Of a stretch of 64,000 nt of DNA, positions 57,598-64,000 are shown piece after piece (the first letter of the stretch is position 1; the number at the start of each line of letters is the position of its first letter). The DNA comes from Streptococcus bovimastitidis. Its GTDB lineage: Bacteria > Bacillota > Bacilli > Lactobacillales > Streptococcaceae. Below the pieces are notes generated by a model. It had not been told where the DNA came from and made no database searches. It saw nothing but the letters and a program-made list of their open reading frames with translations. Where the stretch lies: the NCBI RefSeq assembly GCF_001885095.1, contig NZ_LZDD01000002.1:62001-126000 (forward strand), given 5' to 3'. A program made the translations under genes and the position numbers.

Positions 57598-57801
57598 ATG
57601 GCTCAAGGAACAGTAAAATGGTTTAACGCAGAAAAAGGCTTCGGCTTTATCACTCAAGAAGATGGTGCTGATGTATTCGCACATTTCTCAGCTATCCAAA
57701 CTGATGGATTCAAAACTCTAGACGAAAATCAAAAAGTTGAATTTGATGTTGAACAAGGTCAACGTGGTCTTCAAGCAACTAACATCACTAAAATTGGTTA
57801 A
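57598..57801 (+). CDS. Cold-shock protein
   Basis: A 67-residue OB-fold RNA/DNA chaperone: [15 protein letters not shown] (RNP1), DVFAHFSAI (RNP2) and [17 protein letters not shown]. It melts RNA secondary structure at low temperature. Monocistronic, with its own promoter, long leader and strong terminator. Confidence 0.96.
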   Translation: MAQGTVKWFNAEKGFGFITQEDGADVFAHFSAIQTDGFKTLDENQKVEFDVEQGQRGLQATNITKIG

Positions 57802-57809
57802 TTAACATG

Positions 57810-57839
57810 AAGAACCCTAGCGCGCTAGGGTTCTTTTTT
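57810..57839 (+). terminator. Cold-shock gene terminator
   Basis: AAGAACCCTAGC and GCTAGGGTTCTT form a perfect stem, closed by a GC step, followed by T. Confidence 0.94.
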
Positions 57840-57852
57840 GTCTAAAAATTTT

Positions 57853-58017
57853 CTATTTTAAGGTTCGATGAAAAAGAGCAGACTCCTCGTCTTTGGCAAT
57901 ATCTTCTTTGATAAATGCATCAATTTCTTTTTTATGATATTTGTAAACTTTATACCAAATCCAATTAGGAATGACAATAACCATTAGAATACATAGAACG
58001 ACCATGAAAATATCCAT
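57853..58017 (-). CDS. 54-residue single-pass membrane protein
   Basis: ATG 58017 follows AAAAGAGGTATTCGT. The product MDIFMVVLCILMVIVIPNW continues IWYKVYKYHKKEID and ends in a charged tail (FHRTLK): one N-terminal transmembrane helix and a cytoplasmic, Lys/Asp/Glu-rich tail. I do not recognise the family. It is convergent with the cold-shock gene and preceded by a 270-base gene-free region. Confidence 0.65.
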   Translation of the reverse strand: MDIFMVVLCILMVIVIPNWIWYKVYKYHKKEIDAFIKEDIAKDEESALFHRTLK

Positions 58018-58286
58018 ACGAATACCTCTTTTGTCTAATCATATTCCCAACTCCTCTTCTTTTCAAGTAGAAAGTACAATTCAAAATAAAAAAGAAATGA
58101 TATTAGTCATTCATTTTTCTAACTATGATCCATCGCTTCATTTCAGGTAGAAACAAAACGGATGTCACCTGTACAATACAAGATAACATCCAGGGGTTCC
58201 GCCTAATTTATAAATATGTGTCCAAGATTCTAGGTACATATCATTTCTGTCTAACTACTGGGGTGTCTTCAATTGATTTGGACTTT
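58018..58286 (-). other. Gene-free region with terminator and IS-end-like remnant
   Basis: Nothing coding is supported. At 58160-58191 GGATGT and ACATCC can pair around a 20-base interior, followed on the minus strand by GTTTTGTTTC: a plausible terminator for the GlsB-like gene. At 58245-58263 TGTCTAACTACTGGGGTG resembles the inverted-repeat end seen inside the serS-accA hairpin. Confidence 0.45.
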
Positions 58287-58523
58287 TTATTTTTTGTCTA
58301 CTAAATAGGAAACGACGACAACGACTAATGAAGCCCCGATAATAGATGGAACTAGAGCCATACCAGCTAAACGCGGTCCCCAATTCCCAAAAATCAATTG
58401 CCCTACATAGGAACCAAATAAACCGGCTGCAATATTAGCAAAACAACCCATTTTGCCACCCTTTTCTGTGATTCTACCGGCGATCATCCCAATGATAGCG
58501 CCAACAATTAATGATCCAATCAT
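58287..58523 (-). CDS. GlsB/YeaQ/YmgE family membrane protein
   Basis: A 78-residue protein with three hydrophobic segments and Gly-rich pattern MIGSLIVGAIIGMIAGRITEKGGKMGC then NIAAGLFGSYVGQLIFG, matching the transglycosylase-associated (PF04226) family. These are often associated with Asp23/Gls24 stress proteins. Function unknown. Monocistronic. Confidence 0.85.
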   Translation of the reverse strand: MIGSLIVGAIIGMIAGRITEKGGKMGCFANIAAGLFGSYVGQLIFGNWGPRLAGMALVPSIIGASLVVVVVSYLVDKK

Positions 58524-58586
58524 AACGAACTCCTTCTCTGTTCTTCATATTATGACACAAAGTTATAAAAAGCAAAGTTTATTGTT

Positions 58587-59522
58587 TTATATTGACAATT
58601 TATCACCTTCATCAATTCTTTTAACATTGTGCATGATGATCCAATCCCGATATGAAATCAGTAAGACAGAAGCTAAAATCAAGGTCATCCCCAAGAGGTC
58701 AATGGGATAAAAGACTTCTTTTAGGAGGAGAATAGCAAAGGCTACTGAGGCAACTGGCTCCACTGACGATAGTAAGCTCCCATTAACAGGTCCGACCAAG
58801 GCTGTGCCTTTGAGGAAAATCGTGTAAGCAAAGATAGTTCCGACCCCAATTAATCCAAAGAGGGCTAATATATTGTGACCTTCTAATGGTAAGGGGTGCT
58901 GCCATGCTAGTGTTACAAACGGGAAAAAGCTACCTGCAAAAAGCATGCCTAGGCCAATAATGACCAGGCTACCCCATTTTTCAATCAGACGAGCCGGGAT
59001 GATGATATAAAGCGCAGCGGTTACTGCTGATAAGAGGCCCCAGAATAAACCTTTAGGCGTGATAGCTAATTGAGACAAGTTGCCATGAGTCGCAATAACC
59101 AGTGTTCCTAAGATGGCTAGAACCATAGCAACACATTCTGTAACAGAGGGTTTGCGTTTTTCCGCCAAGGAGACATAAAGCAAAATAAAAATAGGTGATA
59201 GAAATTGAAGGACTGTGGCTGTCCCGGCATTGGTATATTGGACAGCATTGAGATATGCATATTGGTTCATTAATAAACCAAAGATGGCAAAAAACAAAAT
59301 AGCAAGCAAAAGCTTGGGTTGTTTGATAATAACTTTAAAATGTTCTTTTTGAGTCACCAAAGCCAGTCCACACAAAAAAAGCCCTGAGAGCAATAAACGT
59401 AATGAGGTTAATAAATCAACATGAATACCATGGCTCATTAAATATTGACCAGACACACCTGAAATCCCCCAGGCTGTGGCTGCTGATAAAACCATAATAC
59501 TTCCACTCCATTTTTTGGACAT
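58587..59522 (-). CDS. EamA-family DMT transporter
   Basis: A 311-residue drug/metabolite transporter with ten hydrophobic segments in two repeated EamA halves (first half from VLSAATAWGISGVSGQYL, second from GLFWGLLSAVTAALYIIIPARL). ATG 59522 follows AAGGGAATTTC; an earlier in-frame start lacks a ribosome site. Export or import substrate unknown. Confidence 0.88.
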   Translation of the reverse strand: MSKKWSGSIMVLSAATAWGISGVSGQYLMSHGIHVDLLTSLRLLLSGLFLCGLALVTQKEHFKVIIKQPKLLLAILFFAIFGLLMNQYAYLNAVQYTNAGTATVLQFLSPIFILLYVSLAEKRKPSVTECVAMVLAILGTLVIATHGNLSQLAITPKGLFWGLLSAVTAALYIIIPARLIEKWGSLVIIGLGMLFAGSFFPFVTLAWQHPLPLEGHNILALFGLIGVGTIFAYTIFLKGTALVGPVNGSLLSSVEPVASVAFAILLLKEVFYPIDLLGMTLILASVLLISYRDWIIMHNVKRIDEGDKLSI

Positions 59523-59615
59523 GAAATTCCCTTCTTTTAAAAAACTAATCATAGTGTAACATAGTTAAGAAAAGATTGATAGATTTTTTGAGAGGGTTTT
59601 CATATTTTTTGACAC

Positions 59616-59691
59616 AAAAAAATGATTCTGATGCCATCTCAATTGTTAGACGGATGATTGCAACCGCAAGGAAGTATCAGAATCATTTTTT
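59616..59691 (-). terminator. Large-loop terminator of purC
   Basis: AAAAATGATTCTGAT and ATCAGAATCATTTTT form a perfect 15-base or longer stem around about 43 bases; A and T runs flank both sides. The loop contains further small repeats (TTGCGGTTGCAA; CATC...GATG). It ends 8 bases before the purC stop. Confidence 0.88.
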
Positions 59692-59698
59692 ATTTGCT

Positions 59699-60376
59699 TT
59701 ACCCTAATAATAATTTTTCTAATTCAAGCGGTTGGATGTATTGGCCATTTTTATAGGCACGCATATTACCACCAGATATTTCGTCAATTAAGGTTACTTT
59801 GCCGTCAATATCACCAAATTCAAATTTAATATCATATAACTCTAAATCTTTTTTGGCAAGTTCATCTTTAACAACCTGACCAATTTGGCGGGCAAGGTTA
59901 GCTAATTCATCATATTGAGCTAGACTTAAGATATTCAAGGTGTCTAATGCGTCAGCCGTGATCAGTGGATCATTACGTTTATCGTCCTTCAAGGTAACTT
60001 CGACATATGGAGGAATGACTGTTCCTTCTTCAATATAGTCGCCGTAGCGACGGATGAATGAGCCAACTGCACGGTAACGGACGATAACCTCAAGCCCTTT
60101 GCCAAAAACCTTAGCCTTACGAACAATGGCTTCATTTTTATCTATGTCAGCTGAAACAAAATGGGTATTTAATCCTAGAGCATTAAGTTTTTCGTAGAAG
60201 AATTTAGTCATTGAGACTGCTGAACGACCTGCTCCTTCAATTTGTAGGCCAACTTGATTTTCACCTGGATCAAAGACGCCGTCTTTACCGGTTACATCAT
60301 CTTTAAAGTGTAAAAGAACATTTTGCTCATCAATCGCAAAGACATCTTTGGTTTTTCCGCTATAAATCTTTTCCAT
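59699..60376 (-). CDS. purC: Stand-alone SAICAR synthetase PurC, divergent type
   Basis: A 225-residue phosphoribosylaminoimidazole-succinocarboxamide synthase, step 7 (8) of purine synthesis. Start at ATG 60376, SD TTGGAG; an upstream TTG overlaps the SD. MEKIYSGKTKDVF, VRYRAVGSFIRRYG and DEISGGNMRAY are seen. The last differs from the DEFSPDNCR of the pur-operon PurC of streptococci and matches a second type found in clostridia-like Firmicutes. It lies alone, with gatB upstream and a transporter downstream. Confidence 0.9.
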   Translation of the reverse strand: MEKIYSGKTKDVFAIDEQNVLLHFKDDVTGKDGVFDPGENQVGLQIEGAGRSAVSMTKFFYEKLNALGLNTHFVSADIDKNEAIVRKAKVFGKGLEVIVRYRAVGSFIRRYGDYIEEGTVIPPYVEVTLKDDKRNDPLITADALDTLNILSLAQYDELANLARQIGQVVKDELAKKDLELYDIKFEFGDIDGKVTLIDEISGGNMRAYKNGQYIQPLELEKLLLG

Positions 60377-60409
60377 GATTTTCTCCAATTTTTCTTTTAT
60401 TGTTCTTTT

Positions 60410-60473
60410 ATTATATTATTTTTTGCTATATTTTCAATATTTTTATTGAATTTAACAACAAAACACGAACACT
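60410..60473 (-). promoter_or_regulatory. purC promoter with PurBox-like site
   Basis: Minus strand TTGAAA (60437-60432), 16 bases, TATAAT (60415-60410). At 60461-60473 the plus strand AAACACGAACACT agrees with the PurBox at 10 of 13 positions; its CGAA core is about 63-66 bases upstream of the expected start, the same distance as at the purine permease, but in the opposite orientation. Confidence 0.5.
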
Positions 60474-60488
60474 TTATTAAAGTTATCC

Positions 60489-60517
60489 AAAAAAGAAAGC
60501 CTTGAGCTTTCTTTTTT
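60489..60517 (-). terminator. gatB terminator
   Basis: AAAAAAGAAAGC and GCTTTCTTTTTT pair perfectly around a 5-base loop; the arm runs into the gatB stop codon. Confidence 0.92.
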
Positions 60518-61955
60518 AGTCTAATAATTTTTGTAATTCTTGAGCTAAGAGTTGTTGAGCCACTTGTGGGTTGGCTTGGCCTTTGGTTGCTTTCATCAAG
60601 AATCCTGTAAAGGCTTTGTCTGCATTCCGTTTGCCTGATTTAAAGTCGGCTACTGCAGCTTCATTATCAGCAAAGACTTGGTGAATAATTGGAATCAAGA
60701 CATTTGGATCAGAGATTTGAACTAAGCCTGCTTTTTCCACATATTCACGGGCAGAGCCACCATTTTTAGCTAAGTGAACAAAAACTTTTTTAGCAATTTT
60801 AGAAGAAATAGTGCCATCCGCAATTAATTGAATCATTTCCACTAGATTTTCTGGCGTTAGAGAAATAGTATCAATCCGTTGATTTTCTGAATTGAGGAAT
60901 TGTGCCACTTCTCCTTGTAACCAGTTAGAGACTAATTTCGCATCTCCTCCAAGCGCTACTGCCTTGTCGAAGAAGTCTGATAAGGCTTTAGTTGCTGTTA
61001 ATTGACTGGCATCATAGTCAGAAAGACCTAACTGAGAAATGTATTCTGCTCGGCGTTCTGCTGGGAATTTTGGTAATTCAGAGCGCATTTCTTCAATCCA
61101 AGCATCATCAATTTCATACAAGGGAAGATCTGGTTCTGGGAAGTAACGGTAGTCTGCTGCTCCTTCTTTAACCCGCATTAAAATGGTTCCTTTGTTGGCC
61201 TCATCATAACGGCGTGTTTCTTGACGGATAATTCCTCCTGAACGAAGAATTTTAGCCTGACGTTCCACTTCATGTTCAAGACCTTTACGAACATTTGAGA
61301 AAGAATTGAGGTTTTTTAATTCTGTTTTTGTTCCAAAAGCTTCTTGACCATAAGGACGAAGGGAAATGTTGGCATCAACCCGCATCGATCCTTCTTCCAT
61401 TTTGACGTCTGAAATTCCTGTGTATTGGATAATTTCTTTAAGAGCTATTAGATAGGCATAAGCTTCCTCAGGTGAACGCATGTCAGCTTCTGAAACAATC
61501 TCAATTAAGGGGACACCTTGACGATTAAGATCGACATAAGAATAGCCATCTGTACCATGGGTATTTTTACCAGCATCTTCTTCTAAGTGAGCTCGTTCAA
61601 TTCTGATTTTTTTCTCAGTGCCATCTTCCAGTTTAATCATAATCCAACCATCATATCCGATTGGCTCATCAAATTGGGAAATTTGGTAGGCTTTGGGATT
61701 ATCAGGATAGAAATAATTCTTACGGTCAAAATGCATATTTTTATGGATATCCATATTGAGGGCCAGCGAAGCTTTGATTCCCGCATCAATTACACCTTTG
61801 TTAATGACTGGTAAAACTCCTGGGAACGACCAGTCAATAACATTGGTGTTTGCGTTAGCATCTTGACCAAAATGGGCTGATGAGGGTGAGAAAATTTTGG
61901 ATTTGGTGTTAAGTTCAACGTGAACTTCGAGTCCAATAATTGTTTCAAAATTCAT
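60516..61955 (-). CDS. gatB: Asp-tRNA(Asn)/Glu-tRNA(Gln) amidotransferase subunit B
   Basis: A 479-residue kinase subunit that activates misacylated Glu-tRNA or Asp-t[25 protein letters not shown] and the C-terminal YqeY-like tail ([15 protein letters not shown]) are typical. Overlaps the gatA stop by one base. Needed because streptococci lack GlnRS. Confidence 0.97.
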   Translation of the reverse strand: MNFETIIGLEVHVELNTKSKIFSPSSAHFGQDANANTNVIDWSFPGVLPVINKGVIDAGIKASLALNMDIHKNMHFDRKNYFYPDNPKAYQISQFDEPIGYDGWIMIKLEDGTEKKIRIERAHLEEDAGKNTHGTDGYSYVDLNRQGVPLIEIVSEADMRSPEEAYAYLIALKEIIQYTGISDVKMEEGSMRVDANISLRPYGQEAFGTKTELKNLNSFSNVRKGLEHEVERQAKILRSGGIIRQETRRYDEANKGTILMRVKEGAADYRYFPEPDLPLYEIDDAWIEEMRSELPKFPAERRAEYISQLGLSDYDASQLTATKALSDFFDKAVALGGDAKLVSNWLQGEVAQFLNSENQRIDTISLTPENLVEMIQLIADGTISSKIAKKVFVHLAKNGGSAREYVEKAGLVQISDPNVLIPIIHQVFADNEAAVADFKSGKRNADKAFTGFLMKATKGQANPQVAQQLLAQELQKLLD

Positions 61956-63421
61956 TACTTGTCACCTCCAAAAATAAGCGGTTGTTGTTTATGATAATCT
62001 GTTGTCGCTTCAAAAGCAGCGGCGGCCTGGTAAATGGTTTCTTCACTGTATTTTGGTCCAATCAATTGTAAGCCAACTGGTAAGCCATCAGCAAAACCTG
62101 AAGGAATAGAGATTCCAGGAAGTCCTGCTAAGTTGACTGGAATAGTCAATAGGTCAGCAAGATACATGGATACTGGATCATGGTTGAGGGTATCTAAACC
62201 AAAGGCAACTGACGGTGTCGTTGGGCCAATGATTAAGTCATAGTTAGCAAAAACTTTAGCAAAATCTTCAATGATTAAGGTACGTACTTTACCTGCTTTC
62301 TTGAAGTAAGCATCATAGTAACCAGAGGATAAACTAAAGGTCCCAAGCATAATCCGGCGTTTGACTTCATCACCAAAGCCTTGACTGCGGGTTTGGACAT
62401 AAATATCTTCAAGACTTGTTGCATTTTCAGCACGGAAACCATAGCGGATACCATCAAAACGTTGCAAGTTTGAAGAGGCTTCTGATGAGGCAATAATATA
62501 GTAAACAGCCACACCATATTTACTATGAGGAAGACTAACTTCTTCTACAATTGCACCTAATTTTTCGAATTGTTTAGCAGCAGCTAAAACATTTTCTTTG
62601 ATTTGTGGGTCGATTCCTTCACCAAGATATTCTTTTGGAAGGGCAATTTTCATACCTTTGATGTCTTGACCTATTTTGCTAGTATAGTCTGCCACTCGAA
62701 CCGGTGCTGACGTTGAATCTTTAGCATCAGGACTAGCAATGGCATTTAATAAATGAGCATTTTCAGAAACAGTTTGTGAAAATGGTCCAATTTGGTCTAG
62801 TGAAGAACCAAAAGCAATCAGACCATATCGAGATACTGTACCATAAGTTGGTTTCATACCGACAACCCCATTAAAAGCTGCTGGTTGGCGAATAGACCCA
62901 CCTGTATCAGAACCAAGTGATAAGCGAACTTGACCTGAAGCAACGGCTGTAGCTGAACCTCCTGAAGAACCACCTGGAACCTTAGTTTGATCCCAAGCAT
63001 TTTTGGTTTTTTTGAAATAGGAAGTCTCAGTAGAGCCACCCATGGCAAATTCGTCCATGTTGGTTTTCCCAATGACAATCATATCCTTGTTAAGGGCATT
63101 TTCAATGGCTGTCGCGTTAAAAATCGGCTCATAATTGTAAAGCATTTTTGATGCTGCAGTTGTTAAGATGCCTTTAGTTGAGATATTATCTTTAACAGCG
63201 AGTGGGATACCTGAAAGTATATTATTTTTATCAATCCCTTTGTCATCAATAGCTTGTGCTTGGGCTAAAGCTGCTTCTTCAGCAACGGTAATGAAAGAGC
63301 CAATACTTTCCTCACGTTTTTTGATATCTTCAATCGTTGAAACAGTTAATTCTTTAGCCGAAATTTCTTTAGCCACCAACATTTCATGAAGTTCAGATAG
63401 ATTTTTTGTATTTAAAGACAT
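61955..63421 (-). CDS. gatA: Amidotransferase subunit A (amidase)
   Basis: A 488-residue amidase-signature protein that releases ammonia from glutamine. Catalytic Lys-Ser-Ser: Lys in [10 protein letters not shown], and the [13 protein letters not shown] ... [12 protein letters not shown] region. Overlaps gatC and gatB ends by one base each, indicating translational coupling. Confidence 0.97.
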   Translation of the reverse strand: MSLNTKNLSELHEMLVAKEISAKELTVSTIEDIKKREESIGSFITVAEEAALAQAQAIDDKGIDKNNILSGIPLAVKDNISTKGILTTAASKMLYNYEPIFNATAIENALNKDMIVIGKTNMDEFAMGGSTETSYFKKTKNAWDQTKVPGGSSGGSATAVASGQVRLSLGSDTGGSIRQPAAFNGVVGMKPTYGTVSRYGLIAFGSSLDQIGPFSQTVSENAHLLNAIASPDAKDSTSAPVRVADYTSKIGQDIKGMKIALPKEYLGEGIDPQIKENVLAAAKQFEKLGAIVEEVSLPHSKYGVAVYYIIASSEASSNLQRFDGIRYGFRAENATSLEDIYVQTRSQGFGDEVKRRIMLGTFSLSSGYYDAYFKKAGKVRTLIIEDFAKVFANYDLIIGPTTPSVAFGLDTLNHDPVSMYLADLLTIPVNLAGLPGISIPSGFADGLPVGLQLIGPKYSEETIYQAAAAFEATTDYHKQQPLIFGGDK

Positions 63422-63723
63422 TAGGCATCTCCTCCATCTTCTAGAATGGCAGGTACTTTAATATAGTTATTCTCATGTTGAGGGACATTTTTAAATAACA
63501 AGTTACGGTCAGTTCCTTCTTGTGCGACATCTTGACGCATCACATTTTTACGGTCAGCCATTGTACTTGTAATAGCAACACCTTCTGTATCAACCTCATT
63601 TAGTAATTCAACCATTTCAACAATTTTTGTCAAAGTAGTGGCAAATTCACTGGTTTCTTGATCAGAAAATGTTAATTTTGATAGAGTGGCTACATGGCGC
63701 ACTTCTTCTTCAGAAATTTTCAT
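63421..63723 (-). CDS. gatC: Amidotransferase subunit C
   Basis: A 100-residue GatC that stabilises GatA-GatB. Start chosen at the second of two consecutive ATG codons (63723), seven bases from [27 protein letters not shown] and LREDV-like MRQDV region are diagnostic. First gene of gatCAB. Confidence 0.95.
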   Translation of the reverse strand: MKISEEEVRHVATLSKLTFSDQETSEFATTLTKIVEMVELLNEVDTEGVAITSTMADRKNVMRQDVAQEGTDRNLLFKNVPQHENNYIKVPAILEDGGDA

Positions 63724-63824
63724 CATTTCTCCTTAGTTCTATTTTTACATAGTCTAAATTATTATATCACAAATGACCTCAATTCAGCTAGCTAACTCCC
63801 CTCAAAACCTAGCATTCTGAGCAA

Positions 63825-63876
63825 GAAAAAAGTGGGCCAAGAAGAAAGAATCACCACCAACTCTTCTAGGTCCACT
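63825..63876 (-). terminator. Terminator of the truncated right-edge gene
   Basis: On the minus strand AGTGGACC pairs with GGCCCACT (one mismatch) and an inner AGAAGA with TCTTCT, followed by TTTTTTC. Lies 73 bases past the stop of the truncated gene. Confidence 0.82.
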
Positions 63877-63948
63877 GCATTTGTTTCGAGAGACAAATGT
63901 GAGGTTTTATTTATTTACAAGGGCTGCTTTACCCCTCATAAAACGAAA

Positions 63949-64000
63949 TTATTTATCACGGCTTACAGCATTACCGTTTTTGCTGATTTTTGCTTGTGCC
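63949..64000 (-). CDS. C-terminal end of an unidentified protein
   Basis: The minus-strand frame entering from the right edge ends AQAKISKNGNAVSRDK and a TAA at 63949. Only 16 complete codons are available, and I do not recognise the family. A terminator follows, so the frame is likely real. Basic, Asn/Ser/Lys-rich tail. Confidence 0.4.
   Translation of the reverse strand, partial: AQAKISKNGNAVSRDK

Overview
The window is an AT-rich, gene-dense stretch of a low-GC Gram-positive chromosome. A FabT/FabK-type fatty acid locus, LacR with the tagatose-6-phosphate lac genes, PTS-Man manLMNO, CcrZ, BrpA/LytR and the serS T-box point to Streptococcus. Protein character and gene order fit the pyogenic group (S. 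uberis/parauberis-like). That placement is from memory of the families, not from a search. I see no prophage, CRISPR array, integrase or intact insertion sequence.

Layout. 1-9.5 kb: the start of a truncated HAD phosphatase gene, then the lactose/tagatose-6-P locus lacA-B-C-D-X-T-F-E-G on the minus strand with divergent lacR. Hairpins that are near-identical inverted copies bracket this locus. 9.5-12.5 kb: copYAZ copper export. 12.5-18.2 kb: rimP-nusA-ylxR-ylxQ-infB-rbfA. 18.4-29.4 kb: a membrane phosphoglycerol-transferase-like enzyme, tRNA-Ser(GGA), trmB-ccrZ, an Ecs-type ABC exporter, hit, an LCP protein, a GNAT acetyltransferase, tsaE and a purine permease. 29.7-36.8 kb: a Cof-type phosphatase, the mannose/glucose PTS manLMN-manO, an acyltransferase, and serS behind a T-box. 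36.9-47.5 kb: the complete type II fatty acid synthesis locus from fabM to accA, with three FabT-box-like sites. 47.6-52.7 kb: hrcA-grpE-dnaK and dnaJ under CIRCE control. 52.7-59.5 kb: wall hydrolases, a phosphatase, a CsbD-like protein, the DUF711/ACT pair, a cold-shock protein and several small proteins. 59.7-63.7 kb: a solitary purC and gatCAB.

How the genes work together. The two sugar systems share catabolite control: a cre-like site overlaps the -35 of the internal lacT promoter, and another lies between the -35 and -10 of manL. LacT presumably reads through a terminator preceded by a recognisable RAT sequence. The fab locus, chaperones, copper genes and serS each show their textbook cis elements in place.

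No wholly new multi-gene system is visible. The most unusual signals are: rimP has no ATG/GTG/TTG at its expected start and appears to begin at ATC behind an ideal Shine-Dalgarno; two genes look leaderless, with an extended -10 ending 6 bases before the ATG; a promoter plus an orphan terminator suggest an undescribed ~82-nt RNA; structured non-coding elements sit on both sides of dnaK and leave dnaJ without a Shine-Dalgarno; and a stand-alone purC of the divergent SGGN type has a PurBox-like site.
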